From contig CAJTND010000003.1 in assembly GCA_910577995.1 (NCBI GenBank), forward strand, positions 1 to 37,865: a stretch of 37,865 nucleotides of DNA. The letters run 5' to 3'. The position numbers were made by a program, and so were the translations under genes. The notes beneath the pieces were generated by a model, which did no database searches, was not told the DNA's origin, and saw only the letters and a list, made by a program, of their open reading frames with translations. Origin of the DNA: an uncultured Christensenella sp. (GTDB taxonomy: Bacteria > Bacillota > Clostridia > Christensenellales > Pumilibacteraceae). Below, one piece after another: positions 1-10,972 of the stretch (position 1 is the stretch's first letter; every line of letters begins with the position of its first letter).

Positions 1-3000
1 ATATACAAGGTGGCGGCGGCGGTTCCGGTCATATAGGAACAGACTCGCGGTTGAGCAATGGTAGAATGATAGCAGGTGGATCGAGCAATCAGAATCCGCT
101 TAATTATGATAACAAAAACTCTGCGCCTTCGTTTAGCACGTCCATACCTAATCCTACCGGTAGCGGAAATATAAAAGGCCAGTTGGATAACGGCTTCGCT
201 AAAATCACAGTCGTTAATTGTAATGATGTTCCGGTAACGCAAAACAAAGAATTTGCGGCGAGTGTTCGTCAAAATAATTTGGGCTTGGAAATCACTACGT
301 CGGCGATTGCGAGCGATCCCGAGAACAAGGCGATGTTCTTCTCAAACGGTACGACCACGAGTATCGATACTGTCACGCCGAGCGGATTCAAACTTTATCT
401 CAACGCGGCGCATACTAAAGTTGCGTCCGACTATGTCAGTTGGACACTGCTGGCTGATAATAAAATACGTATAGATGAGATCAAGAGGTATCCGCGCGCG
501 GGAGTGGACGGGATAGCGACTAACGGAAAGCTCAAGCTATATGCATGGGTGCGAGATTCGTTTGCGACGACCGCGGAGCGTGGATATTCGCTGATCCCCT
601 TTACGCTCAATGTAACGGATAATGCGATATACGCCGTCGACGCGTCGAATGTCGATAATACCGCGACGCATGCTGCGGCGGGCACTGGCGACGGCACTTA
701 TAAAAAGGTGAACGACGCCGCGCTCGGAAACTACGTCGAATACACTTACGGCAGCGACGCCAAGCTCTATAATTACAGGGTCGGCTTGTCCGACAGTATC
801 GACACGGCGTACGATTACGTCCATAAGGGTCATATTTACAACACCGCGACGGGCAAAAAGACGGTATTCATACCGCAGGCGCTTTCGCCGAGCCGTGCGA
901 CAGACGGCTTTGTCATCCATGCCGCCGACGTGTTCGGCGACGCCGACGACAAGAACAAAGGCTACGATATCGTCGGTATCAAGGAAGTATCGACGGATGC
1001 GTCGGCTTCCGCGTACTACACCATAACATACAACGACGATGCGTCGGTATTCGACCCGACGTCGCACCTTGTCGGCAGTATCACGATCAAACCGACCAAT
1101 CAGCGTCCGTCGGGCGCGGTGTTCGTGTCGGTCGTGATAACCGCGCAGTCCTACGAAAAGGCGAGCCGCAAGACCATCGGCAGCGAGTTCAAGGAAGTCT
1201 CGCTCGTTTTCCGCATAGCCAATACGCGCCCGCTGTACGCATCGGCGGACGACGCGCCCGCAGGTCTTAACGAGCCGCTCGTTACGCTCAAAGTCGGCGA
1301 GACGCAAACGCTCGACCAGGCGTTCCTCTCGTCGTTCCTGCACGATCCCGACGCGTCCTCGCCGACGTATACCTTTGCAACTGTCGACGGTATCAAGATC
1401 CCCACGCACGAATATATCGCGGTCAACCGCGAGAACGCGCTTATCGCATTGACAAGCAGCCTGTTCCCGAGCAACTCGCTCAACAACGACGCCAATATCG
1501 AAGCGGACTCGTGGCAAACGGGCGAGGGCAAAGTGCTTACAGGCTTCAAGCCGCGCACGCTCGCGATGCAGGGCTCTGCCGCCGCGTCGCAGGCGTGTAT
1601 AACGTATAGCTACGACGTAAGCGGCAACCTCGTGCTCACAGGCAGAGCGGCGACGCAGTATCAGTACAGCAGCCCCACGCGCGTCAACGACCGCGAGAGC
1701 GACCTGTATATAATGGTCCGCGTCATCGACTCGGGCGATGCGGGCGACGACGGTATATGGTTCCCCATACCCATCCGCGTAACGCCTACCGAAGCGACCG
1801 ACCTCAACCCGTCGGCAAGTTTTACGCTGTCTTTCCACGACTATAAAGAACAAACGTCCACGGACGACGCGTCGACCACGCTCAACGGTGACGAGAACGA
1901 TCCCGACTCGATAATACTCACGCCGCTCGGCTACACCATGTCCGACGGTACGGTCAAGGGCATCGGCGCCGGCAGTCAGCAGGTCGCCAATGCGAGCGAT
2001 CATATATACAGCCCGTTCGTATACGATGCGGACGCGTTCTCCTACGGCGACGATACCAACTACTTTGACCGCGAGCTCAATGACGTAGTCGCAGTCAAGG
2101 TCTCCGATCCCGTCAACTACCACAACACCGAACAGTTCGTGCGCGTCGAGCTCGTCGATATGTACGTCCAGGATTCCGTAGTCAAAGGACTTACGAGCGC
2201 GCAGCTCAGCATGCTCGGCATAACTCAGGTCCCCGCGACGACGGTCTATACCTTTAAGGGCATCAAGCTGATCCCGCTCCGCGCGACGGATAATTACTAT
2301 TACCGCGTCGGCATCAACATCGTCGATTCCCACGGCGCGGAAAGCGAAGTCGGCGTGTACGTCAAGATCGAGAACCGCTCGATCAATAACCGCACGTCGC
2401 GCACCGATTCCGCGGATACGCGCGCGACCAAATACCCGATAAGCACCGCTTACGGCGGCAAATATGTCCAGAACGCGCTCACGGGTGCGACCAGCGTCAA
2501 CTACATCATGGAGAAAGGGCAGACCATACGTCTCACGCCCTACGACTTCGCTTACGACTTCGATACCGCGAGCGAAAAGGATATAGTAGTCAACGACGGC
2601 GTTGCCGACATGGATTTCGACGCATGGCAGGGCTACCTCAGCAACACCAATCCTTCGCAGAACGGGTTCGCCGCGACGCAGTCGCTCATACTCAAAAAGT
2701 ACAACGTCACGCGTAAAGCCGCGCCCAACGCCGCACCCGAGGTCAAGGACGTCACGACGGGACTTTTGACCTTCTCCGACGTATCGGTATTCAATAACGC
2801 CGTTCTCAACCACAGCGGCTATATCGAGGGCGGTATCAGACTCGGCGACAGCGAAACGCTGCCGTTCATCGAGCTTACCGCAAAAGGCAGAACGTCGGCG
2901 AGCGAGATCATGCTCAGCTTTACCGTTACCGACGGCTATTCCAGCATAACCTGCACGATAGCCATAACCATAGAGAACGCCGCGCCGGCGCTCAAAGACG

Positions 3001-6000
3001 ACTTGCCGTCGCACTACACGCTTCATGCCGTGCCGCACCTCGGCACGTCCGAACTGCAAGTCAATGCCTATGAGTTCGCACTCGGCGACCTCGCGTACGA
3101 CATCGACGGCGACTCCATAGAATACGTGCCCGGCACGGTGCGCGTCGTCGGCAAAGATACGGACGGCAAGTTCTACACCGGCATACTGTACGACCCCGCA
3201 ACGGGCGCATACGGCGCGCTCACCGACGATGACAGCGCCACAGCCGGCAGCGGACTTCAAGTGATAAAGTTCAGCTCGTTCTTCACCGCCGTTCTCGGCA
3301 AAAACTCCAACGGTCAGGACGTTATCAGGATAGAAGCCAAATCGTCCACGCAGCTCCTGCCGTGCGAAGTGCACTTCCAGTTCACCGCTATAGACAGCTA
3401 CCGCGCCCAGCCCAAAGAGGCGACGCTCAGCAAGCAGGTCGAAGTCCTCAACTCCGATCCCGAGTTCCTTAACGACGACCTTACGCAGATAGGCACGGGC
3501 AGCGACCTCCACAACACCTGGTACGTCAATGCCCAGACCGACGCCGCCGTCAAAGCGACGCGCTATATAATCAACAGCAAAGAGCTATACGACTCCGCGG
3601 TCATCCCCGCGTCGCCCGCAAACAAGCTGTTGCTTTTCAGCGATCCCGACGCTATGCAGACGGTATTGCTCGATCCGACGGGCAGCTATCCTTCCAAGAC
3701 GGACGACCTCGTCGAAAAGCTCCCTAACGGCTCGATGCTCGGCTCCGCGCCCAAAACAAGCGCGGCGGTGACGTATATCAGCCCGTATGCCGACAACGCT
3801 GACGGTACCAACGATTTCTCGATAAAAGTCCAATACTACGAAAAGGGCAACGACGGCACGTTCACTCCCGCAATGGACAGGGCAATAGAGAACGGCAAAT
3901 ATTGGGCGTTGATAATAAAAGACAACCGCACAGAAAAGCCGACCGTGCATCTTTCCATAGCGTATAAAGACGAGACCCACGGCAAAGACCTCTACAACGG
4001 CGGCCGCGACGCGACCGTCGAGATCGGCGATACCGACGTATACCAGACCAACCTCTACATCGCGTATCAGCCGCGCGGTCTCGATATCATGCACGAAAAA
4101 TACCGCACCGACGGTAATGCCGAAGCCAACGTCATGATATCGGACGGCATGTACCAGGTCGACCTTAACCAAAGTAATCTTCAAGCCGCGCATTTCGCGG
4201 ATAAGACCGTACCGACGACGCAGGAAGGTCTGCGCACCGCCAAGTTTGCGGAGAGCTTCCGCAACCTTTACTTCATCAATCTCAAGGGCGCGGGCGAGGT
4301 AGCGAAATACTTCCCCGAAAACGCTTTCCCCTACGATCCCGTCGAAATATCGGGCGGCGAAGAGACGCCTACTAACCCCAACCCGACCGTAAAGATGCCC
4401 GTAAGCTATATGGCTATGCCGTCCGGCGAGCTCACCAAGAGCACTAAGACGGGCGAGGGCACTTACGTCACTCTCGGCAACGCCATATATATGACGTCCG
4501 ACCCGAACGACGAAAACGACCAAAAGGCTGAGTTCGATCCCGATAAAAACCTCGAGGATGCGTCGTATTACGATTGGGGCAAAAATAATCTCGACCTCGT
4601 ATTCGAGAACGTATCGTTGCAGTTCGGCGATAAGGTTTACAGCGGCGCAACGCTCAACGACAACCCGTATATAGAAATAGGCTATACCGCGGTACCGGAA
4701 GGCACTCACGACATCGGCGGCGGTTACGTAAACAAGCAGCGTTATATGTTCGCTAGCTCCGGCGCCACAAAACTGCCTAACGACGTATCGTTCCGCGAGG
4801 ATAAATTCGGCTTTACCTTCACGCGCAAAAAAGGTCAGCCGAGACCTACGGGCAATCTCAAATTCACCGTCATGCTCCGCGCCGTTACCGTTGCGGAGGA
4901 ATCGGGCAAGAAGAAGATAAGCCACTCCACGCAGCAGGAAGTGACGGTCGAACTTAACGTGCGCGACGCCGCGCCGTCTCTCAATGATATAGATTGGGGA
5001 TTTGCTTCGTTCGGGCTCGAAATGACCACGAGCCTTATCAACGGCAAATACGTAGAGCTTGTCAGAGATAAGGAAGAAAACTCTCAGCTCCTCAAACAGC
5101 CCGGCATCACGCATACGGACGTAAAGACGCTGATCTTCAACGACAACGACAGCAACGATGTGATGAAGTTCCTTATGGCGTCGGCTACGAGCGGCAAGCT
5201 CTCCGACAGCATGACTACCGCCGAGATAGAGTACTTTATCAAGAATTCCTGCGTCGGCGGAGCGCTCGGCTTGGCGGAGTATTTCCGTACAGACTCGACC
5301 ACGGCGAACAATCTGACCTACGACTTTGCCGCGGATTACGTGCCCAACCCCAACTTCGAGACTTTCTTTACCGTGACCCCGGGCACGGGTGCGGCATCGA
5401 GCATACAGATCAAGCCCAATGCCAAGACGCAGCTCAATTTTGCGGCAGGCATGAGCGATACGGATAAGGACGCGTATCTCGAGGCTAACAACCTCCAAGC
5501 CGACCTCAACGGCGACGGCACGAAAAATTACGGCAGTATCTACTATCCGTACAGGATAATATGCTTCGACGACCTCGGCGATATGGGTCTCACGAACGCC
5601 ATGTGGTATCCCGCGACGATCAAGGTCTATATCGTCAACGATGAGCTCACGCTTGCGGACGGCGTAGAGGAGCTTAAATCGCCGCTCAACAATACGAGCG
5701 AGAAGATAGGCGACGGACTTTATCCGTTCAGCGTCGGTTACAGCACTTCGTCGACCGCGCAGAACAAATACACCGTCGACGTCGCGCGTCTTTTGTCCGA
5801 CAACGACATGGTTACCAAGACCAAGGGTTCTTACAACGTGCCCGTAGTCGAGGCGGACCGAGAGTGGCAGGACGTCGTATCGTCCACCGGTACGGACAAA
5901 AAGATATACTCGGTAAAGACAGGCAACACGACCGATACCTATAACTTCGCGCTTGTCAAAGATTATCTCGTCATGCCGGCGATGACGGGCAACGTGCCCG

Positions 6001-9000
6001 CGCACGACGTAACGGCGGGGAACATCACCGTAAACGGCACGACCGAATGTCCCGTTTCCGTCACGGTCGACACTACGACCGACGCTACGACGTTGATATT
6101 CACGACCAACCGCGCGTTCAAGAACCCCGTGCGTATGCGCTTCGAGTTCGCCGATTCCGTCGGAACGAAGCAGGCGATAGTGTTCGTCATAAGCTATACC
6201 AACGCCGCGCCCAAGGTCCATCCCGACACTTACAGCGGCACGGAAACGCTGAATATCGTCATGAAGACGGGCGACAGCTTTACTCTGTTCGCCACCGAAT
6301 ACGATCAAAACAAGTTCGACAACGACAGGAAGGGCGGCTTCGGATCGCCCGACGAATTCGAGCGCGCAAAGAACGACGCCAACAATCAGATGCACTCGTA
6401 TCCCATGGATAATGCGCAGTCGCTCAAGAGCAAGTTCGAGTTCTACGTTATGGATACGACGGGCGGCGGCACGGCTTATCCCGACAACAGAACGCCGGGC
6501 AGTCTCGGCAGTCTTATAGTCGGCGACGACGACGCGCCGAGCACTCTGCGCTTTGTGCAGAACAATTCGGGCGTTCCCGTAGGCATGTTCACCGACCCGA
6601 GCAATATCTACAACTTCGCGGTCAAAGCGGGGCACATGCTCAGCAGAGAGGGCAGCGCCAACGGCAACAACGCGCAACCGATGAGCGTCACCATCGAGGC
6701 GACGGGCGTCGTGACCAACGCGGAGTATCGCTTCACGCTTGTCGACGATCAAAACAACACCAAAGAGCTTATCGTCTATATTACGGTGCTCTCGTCCAAA
6801 CCGACAGCCAAGCCCGTAGACAACAACAAGTACAACGGGTTTGACGTGACGTATAGCAACGTCAATAACAAAGACGAGTACGACATCGAGCTTGAATACG
6901 GCGACGAGTTCGCGATACCGCTTTCCGCGTTCATGGACGACAAGGACGGCAACGACCGCGACGGCTTCTATCTGCCCGCGATCTACGACAACTCGCCGTT
7001 CAAGATCGTCAACCCGACGGGCACGCCCCGTGCGGTAAGCGTTTCGCAGGGCAAGATAGGCACGCTCAATTCGCTCGTCATCGAGGCGACCGACTTTATC
7101 GATAAGGACGGCGAGAAGACGACGGTAACGTTCCGCGTTTCCGACGTGCACGGCGCGCAGTCCGACGAGATAACCTTCAACGTCACTATCAAGCCGCGCA
7201 ACGTCAAGCTTGTCGCTGACAACCGCGAGAATGCGGTCAAAGCGACTATACCGAGCTATCAGGCATTTGTCGGCGGCACGTCGCCCGTTACGGTCGACCT
7301 TGTGTCCGCCGTGGAGAAAGGCGCGGTCGTGTTCGATCCCGACAGTACTGCGCCCTCCGCGCTGTACAATGCCGAGGTGTACGCGCTCAACTCGACGACC
7401 ACCGACGCTGACGGCAACGTCATCGTTGATACCATCGAGCCCAACGAAGTCACCGACGCTTCCATGATAGCGCGGTGCATACAGCCCGACGGCACTAACC
7501 CCGGCGAGAACGGCGCAGGTCCCGATACGGGCGCGGGCAGTGTTTACGAATACGTCTGCAAGTTCTTTACGATAAGCATTTCGGAAGACGGCAAGCGCAT
7601 GACGCTCACTCCCAACTCCGCTACCATCGACAAGAGCGAGAAGTTCGATTCGCCGATAGAGTTATATATCAAGATATCCAAGTGCTACGAGAGCTCGGGT
7701 TCGTTCTCGATGCCCGAGGTGGGCGCGCACGTGCACGCCTCCGTCGACAACTCCGACCCGCTCGCAGTCAAGTCCTCTTCCGTCAACTACGGCTACGGCT
7801 TGCAAGAGGTGGTGGGCGACGACGGCACTAAGACCTATGTCGAAACGACGCGCCGCGAGCAGTTCCTCAGCTTTACGGGTTCGTCGGGCGACGAGATGAT
7901 ATGGTATCTCTATAACGAGGATAACCGCAACCGCGGCTTGTTCTACGATTACGACATGATTAATACGGGCTTCGACGGCTCGGATAAGCTCCGCTTTATC
8001 TCCGCAGAGGTCCTTGATAAAAACGTCGACGGTATGGACGTCAGCGCCGACGCGAAAAAGCTTACGAGCACCATGGTCAACGGAAAAGAGCTTCAGCCCG
8101 TGTTCTCCATATCGCCCGTAAACGATAACATGGTCAAGATCAAGATCAACCGCAAAGTCAGGTTCTCCCAGACCGCGGGCAGCCAGAGCGCGCCGGCTTA
8201 TACCGACGTAACTATAAGGCTGTATGTTGCGGACAGTCTCAACTACTACTCGACTGAGGGCAAGAAATTTACGACGGATATCTACGTCCGTATCGATAAC
8301 GACGCGCCCGAGTTCAAGACCGTTGCGACCGAGGAAAACAAGGGCTACACGCTCACGTATTCCGCGATAGAAGGTTATCAGATGACCGCGTCCGTCAAGA
8401 CGGGCGAAACGCTCAACGTCAACCTCGCCGATATCCTCGACGATAAGGATATACGCTTCGACGCGTACTACTTCCACAGCACGGGCGACAGCAACTGCCT
8501 TACCAACGACACCACCGCCATATTCGGCAGGCGTTACGGGACGGACAGCGGCGACAGCGAGCTGTTTGCGTTCAGCGTGGTCAACGGACAGAGCGATTTC
8601 GAGATACAGACTATGACGGGCTTCCGCTTTAAGTGTACCTCGACCAACCGCGGCGCGATAGGCGTTTGCGTGCTCCAACTCCAGGATTCGACCAAGCAGC
8701 AATCCGCAATGACGAGCAGGCTGACTATCTATCTCACCGTAGGCAACACCGCGCCGACAGCCAAGACCGACAACGTCGTTATCGACGTTATGGGCGTAAG
8801 GCTCGGCGGCGACGCGTCCGCGCCGGCAGGCACGTTCAATATCATCGACTTCGTCAACGATATCAACCCCAACGATATAGTCGATGCGACCGCAGAGGGC
8901 AACACGTCCGATACTTACGTTTATATCGACGCTATCAACATCTATCAGCGCGGCAACGGCGTGGAAGAACCTATCATCTACGGCGACGGCGTTATAGACG

Positions 9001-10625
9001 AGCCGACGATCGATCCCGATGATCCGATGGGCGGCGGTACGCCCGCGACGATGCAGGTCTGCAACATCAACTGGGCGGACAACGATACGCACCAATCGTT
9101 CCTTATCGGTCTTACGCCGGGCGTGTACGGCACGCAGAAAGCCGTCCTTACCGTTATGGACAGCGGCTATCTCGACGGTCAGGCTTCGGGCGTTGCCGAC
9201 GGGATAGCGTATCAGCTCAACATAACCATAATCGTTTCGCGTCCGCTCGACGACTTCGATATCCCGACCTTCGACATCGCAAGAAAGGTCACGCGCGAGG
9301 TCACGCCCGAGCTCCTGCTCAATTCCGGCGAAGGCGAGCACAACGCTGACGGCTATATCATCAAAGACATCACGTCCGAAACGTCGTCCGTCACTCCGTC
9401 GAGCAAGACCGAAGGCGAAGCGTCCGCCGCGTCCGTTTCCGCATCCGCGGCGTCTGATACCAAGTGGTTCATCAAAGCGGGCGAGGTCGTCGATCCCAAC
9501 GCCAAGATGACCGTCACCTTCGAGGTCGGCGGCAAGGAATACGAGCAGCTCATAGCGGTCAACGTCACCGAGAACACCGCGCCCGTCATGCTCGAGAGCG
9601 ACAACATCGGCATATTCAGTCTTGCCGACCTCAACAGCAGTAAGACGATAGTCATTCGTCCCGAGCGTTGGTTCACCGATCCCGATATCGGCGACGTCAT
9701 GAGATTCGTTACGCCCGTCAAGGTCAAAGCGTCCGCCTACGTCGACGCGCACCTCGACGGCAATAACATCGTCCTCGTGTTCAAGGGCAGAGGCAAGACG
9801 CAGCTCTCCTTCAACATCACCGACGCGACCAACGAGCTCCATGCTCACACCGTTACCGTCGGCTGTACCGATATAGCCAAGCTCGGAGTGTGGGCGTCGT
9901 TCGTAGCGCGGATACAGAGCAACCCGTTGCTTTACGGTATAATCTTCGGCGCGATATTCCTCTTCATCCTGCTGTTGATAATCATTCTGATCGTCGTACA
10001 CAAGAAGAGAAAGATGCGCGCGGAGATCGAGGCGTTGCTCACGTCCGAGAGCGAGTTGCAGGAAGACCTGTTCCGTCTCTCGATGGGCGGCGCACAGTAC
10101 CAGTCGTTCGGCTACCTGCCGCCTGCGCAGACGATAAACAACCCGTCGCTCATGCTCGGCAATCCCAACGTCGCGCAGAACAACACGGCTTTGCAGCTCG
10201 GCGCGGGTCAGGGCAACAGTCCCAACGTGCAGAACCCCGACGATATCGTCAAGTATCCGCAGACCGGACCGCGTGCCAACGCGCAGCAACAACCGCCTCA
10301 GCAGTTCGGGCAACAGCAGCAGCCGCAACAGTTCGGCGGCGGACAGATGCAACAGCAACCGCCGATGAACCGTAACCCGTTCGGCGCGCCGCAACAACCG
10401 CAGCAGGGAGGCTTTGCACAGCAACAGCCGCAACAGCAAATGCAAAGACCGATGACTCCGCCTCCGCCGCAGAACCCCTACGGCGTACAGCAGAACGTAG
10501 TCACTCCGCCTCAGCAGTCGCCGTTCGCGCAAAGCCCGCATAACGACCCGCTCGGTCGTCCCGCGGAGGATTCGTTCGGCAACCCGATAGGCGGCAACGA
10601 CGGATTCGATCCCGACGAATTCTAA
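1..10625 (+). CDS. Giant cadherin/Ig-like repeat surface protein, 5'-truncated by the window
   Basis: The frame is open to the window edge: the codons before the first TTG (51) read as a Gly-rich stretch without a stop, so start and any signal peptide lie upstream. Over 3,500 residues are visible. They are built from beta-rich modules of roughly 150-400 residues, most ending in an N-x-A/D/R-P junction followed by a new strand (nucleotides near 1219, 2975, 3448, 4965, 6201, 8298, 8748, 9573). This resembles tandem cadherin-like or dystroglycan-like modules with many Asp-Pro-Asp turns. One strong hydrophobic helix (about 9930-10000) is followed by KKRKMR, so the bulk should be outside and the last ~208 residues inside. 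That tail is rich in Gln, Pro and Asn (QQQQPQQFGGG-like runs) and looks disordered. There is no LPXTG signal. I infer an adhesin or cell-surface structural role; the ligand is unknown. Codon use in the first ~450 nt is more AT-rich than downstream. Confidence 0.85.
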   Translation, partial: IQGGGGGSGHIGTDSRLSNGRMIAGGSSNQNPLNYDNKNSAPSFSTSIPNPTGSGNIKGQLDNGFAKITVVNCNDVPVTQNKEFAASVRQNNLGLEITTSAIASDPENKAMFFSNGTTTSIDTVTPSGFKLYLNAAHTKVASDYVSWTLLADNKIRIDEIKRYPRAGVDGIATNGKLKLYAWVRDSFATTAERGYSLIPFTLNVTDNAIYAVDASNVDNTATHAAAGTGDGTYKKVNDAALGNYVEYTYGSDAKLYNYRVGLSDSIDTAYDYVHKGHIYNTATGKKTVFIPQALSPSRATDGFVIHAADVFGDADDKNKGYDIVGIKEVSTDASASAYYTITYNDDASVFDPTSHLVGSITIKPTNQRPSGAVFVSVVITAQSYEKASRKTIGSEFKEVSLVFRIANTRPLYASADDAPAGLNEPLVTLKVGETQTLDQAFLSSFLHDPDASSPTYTFATVDGIKIPTHEYIAVNRENALIALTSSLFPSNSLNNDANIEADSWQTGEGKVLTGFKPRTLAMQGSAAASQACITYSYDVSGNLVLTGRAATQYQYSSPTRVNDRESDLYIMVRVIDSGDAGDDGIWFPIPIRVTPTEATDLNPSASFTLSFHDYKEQTSTDDASTTLNGDENDPDSIILTPLGYTMSDGTVKGIGAGSQQVANASDHIYSPFVYDADAFSYGDDTNYFDRELNDVVAVKVSDPVNYHNTEQFVRVELVDMYVQDSVVKGLTSAQLSMLGITQVPATTVYTFKGIKLIPLRATDNYYYRVGINIVDSHGAESEVGVYVKIENRSINNRTSRTDSADTRATKYPISTAYGGKYVQNALTGATSVNYIMEKGQTIRLTPYDFAYDFDTASEKDIVVNDGVADMDFDAWQGYLSNTNPSQNGFAATQSLILKKYNVTRKAAPNAAPEVKDVTTGLLTFSDVSVFNNAVLNHSGYIEGGIRLGDSETLPFIELTAKGRTSASEIMLSFTVTDGYSSITCTIAITIENAAPALKDDLPSHYTLHAVPHLGTSELQVNAYEFALGDLAYDIDGDSIEYVPGTVRVVGKDTDGKFYTGILYDPATGAYGALTDDDSATAGSGLQVIKFSSFFTAVLGKNSNGQDVIRIEAKSSTQLLPCEVHFQFTAIDSYRAQPKEATLSKQVEVLNSDPEFLNDDLTQIGTGSDLHNTWYVNAQTDAAVKATRYIINSKELYDSAVIPASPANKLLLFSDPDAMQTVLLDPTGSYPSKTDDLVEKLPNGSMLGSAPKTSAAVTYISPYADNADGTNDFSIKVQYYEKGNDGTFTPAMDRAIENGKYWALIIKDNRTEKPTVHLSIAYKDETHGKDLYNGGRDATVEIGDTDVYQTNLYIAYQPRGLDIMHEKYRTDGNAEANVMISDGMYQVDLNQSNLQAAHFADKTVPTTQEGLRTAKFAESFRNLYFINLKGAGEVAKYFPENAFPYDPVEISGGEETPTNPNPTVKMPVSYMAMPSGELTKSTKTGEGTYVTLGNAIYMTSDPNDENDQKAEFDPDKNLEDASYYDWGKNNLDLVFENVSLQFGDKVYSGATLNDNPYIEIGYTAVPEGTHDIGGGYVNKQRYMFASSGATKLPNDVSFREDKFGFTFTRKKGQPRPTGNLKFTVMLRAVTVAEESGKKKISHSTQQEVTVELNVRDAAPSLNDIDWGFASFGLEMTTSLINGKYVELVRDKEENSQLLKQPGITHTDVKTLIFNDNDSNDVMKFLMASATSGKLSDSMTTAEIEYFIKNSCVGGALGLAEYFRTDSTTANNLTYDFAADYVPNPNFETFFTVTPGTGAASSIQIKPNAKTQLNFAAGMSDTDKDAYLEANNLQADLNGDGTKNYGSIYYPYRIICFDDLGDMGLTNAMWYPATIKVYIVNDELTLADGVEELKSPLNNTSEKIGDGLYPFSVGYSTSSTAQNKYTVDVARLLSDNDMVTKTKGSYNVPVVEADREWQDVVSSTGTDKKIYSVKTGNTTDTYNFALVKDYLVMPAMTGNVPAHDVTAGNITVNGTTECPVSVTVDTTTDATTLIFTTNRAFKNPVRMRFEFADSVGTKQAIVFVISYTNAAPKVHPDTYSGTETLNIVMKTGDSFTLFATEYDQNKFDNDRKGGFGSPDEFERAKNDANNQMHSYPMDNAQSLKSKFEFYVMDTTGGGTAYPDNRTPGSLGSLIVGDDDAPSTLRFVQNNSGVPVGMFTDPSNIYNFAVKAGHMLSREGSANGNNAQPMSVTIEATGVVTNAEYRFTLVDDQNNTKELIVYITVLSSKPTAKPVDNNKYNGFDVTYSNVNNKDEYDIELEYGDEFAIPLSAFMDDKDGNDRDGFYLPAIYDNSPFKIVNPTGTPRAVSVSQGKIGTLNSLVIEATDFIDKDGEKTTVTFRVSDVHGAQSDEITFNVTIKPRNVKLVADNRENAVKATIPSYQAFVGGTSPVTVDLVSAVEKGAVVFDPDSTAPSALYNAEVYALNSTTTDADGNVIVDTIEPNEVTDASMIARCIQPDGTNPGENGAGPDTGAGSVYEYVCKFFTISISEDGKRMTLTPNSATIDKSEKFDSPIELYIKISKCYESSGSFSMPEVGAHVHASVDNSDPLAVKSSSVNYGYGLQEVVGDDGTKTYVETTRREQFLSFTGSSGDEMIWYLYNEDNRNRGLFYDYDMINTGFDGSDKLRFISAEVLDKNVDGMDVSADAKKLTSTMVNGKELQPVFSISPVNDNMVKIKINRKVRFSQTAGSQSAPAYTDVTIRLYVADSLNYYSTEGKKFTTDIYVRIDNDAPEFKTVATEENKGYTLTYSAIEGYQMTASVKTGETLNVNLADILDDKDIRFDAYYFHSTGDSNCLTNDTTAIFGRRYGTDSGDSELFAFSVVNGQSDFEIQTMTGFRFKCTSTNRGAIGVCVLQLQDSTKQQSAMTSRLTIYLTVGNTAPTAKTDNVVIDVMGVRLGGDASAPAGTFNIIDFVNDINPNDIVDATAEGNTSDTYVYIDAINIYQRGNGVEEPIIYGDGVIDEPTIDPDDPMGGGTPATMQVCNINWADNDTHQSFLIGLTPGVYGTQKAVLTVMDSGYLDGQASGVADGIAYQLNITIIVSRPLDDFDIPTFDIARKVTREVTPELLLNSGEGEHNADGYIIKDITSETSSVTPSSKTEGEASAASVSASAASDTKWFIKAGEVVDPNAKMTVTFEVGGKEYEQLIAVNVTENTAPVMLESDNIGIFSLADLNSSKTIVIRPERWFTDPDIGDVMRFVTPVKVKASAYVDAHLDGNNIVLVFKGRGKTQLSFNITDATNELHAHTVTVGCTDIAKLGVWASFVARIQSNPLLYGIIFGAIFLFILLLIIILIVVHKKRKMRAEIEALLTSESELQEDLFRLSMGGAQYQSFGYLPPAQTINNPSLMLGNPNVAQNNTALQLGAGQGNSPNVQNPDDIVKYPQTGPRANAQQQPPQQFGQQQQPQQFGGGQMQQQPPMNRNPFGAPQQPQQGGFAQQQPQQQMQRPMTPPPPQNPYGVQQNVVTPPQQSPFAQSPHNDPLGRPAEDSFGNPIGGNDGFDPDEF

Positions 10626-10640
10626 AAGTAATGTAAAACA

Positions 10641-10676
10641 AAAAAGCGCAGCGTGAAACACCGCCGCGCTTTTTCT
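10641..10676 (+). terminator. Intrinsic terminator of the giant surface protein gene
   Basis: The arm AAAAGCGCAGCG (10642-10653) pairs with CGCCGCGCTTTT (10662-10673), with one A/C mismatch and an 8-nt loop, and T-rich sequence follows. It lies 16 bp after the stop codon, so the long surface-protein transcript probably ends here. Confidence 0.8.
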
Positions 10677-10685
10677 TTTGTCATA

Positions 10686-10972
10686 GCGACGGCGTGGCGT
10701 GTGGGTGAGGGCATGATGCGTGTAGAGTCTTTGCCGCCCCCTTTGGGGGGGGGAGGTGTCGGCGAAGCCGACGGAGGGGACTTTACGGTAAGGCAGGGAA
10801 AAGCGCGTATTCCGAAAAAAACTATAAAGCCCCTATCGTCAACGCTTGCGCGTTGACACTTCCCCCGAGAGGGGGGAAGCGACGAGGTAGCGTTTGTAGT
10901 AACTTAGCCACTTTATTAGGGAGAAGCGACGAGGTGGCGTAAGAAACGACTTCGCCGCTCTATTTGGAAGAA
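10686..10972 (+). repeat. Palindrome-rich ~288-bp repeat, copy 1 of 3
   Basis: This is the first of three direct copies that fill the gap between the surface protein and phosphoglucomutase. In order the unit holds a C-run/G-run palindrome (10736-10755), GTCGGCGAAGCCGAC (10758-10772), GTCAACGCTTGCGCGTTGAC (10838-10857), a CTTCCCCC...GGGGGGAAG palindrome (10859-10879), and two ~47-bp subrepeats starting GAAGCGACGAGGT (10876 and 10923). No credible coding potential is seen. Similar G/C-run palindromes around a CGGCGAAGCCG core are, from memory, widespread intergenic repeats in Clostridia genomes; their function is unknown. Confidence 0.85.

Noticed and set aside
537..10661. Long open frames on the minus strand (about 1000-1200 aa) opposite the giant gene
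   Set aside because: They are antisense shadows caused by strong C-ending codon bias; their translations are Arg/Val/Glu-rich without domains or ribosome-binding sites.
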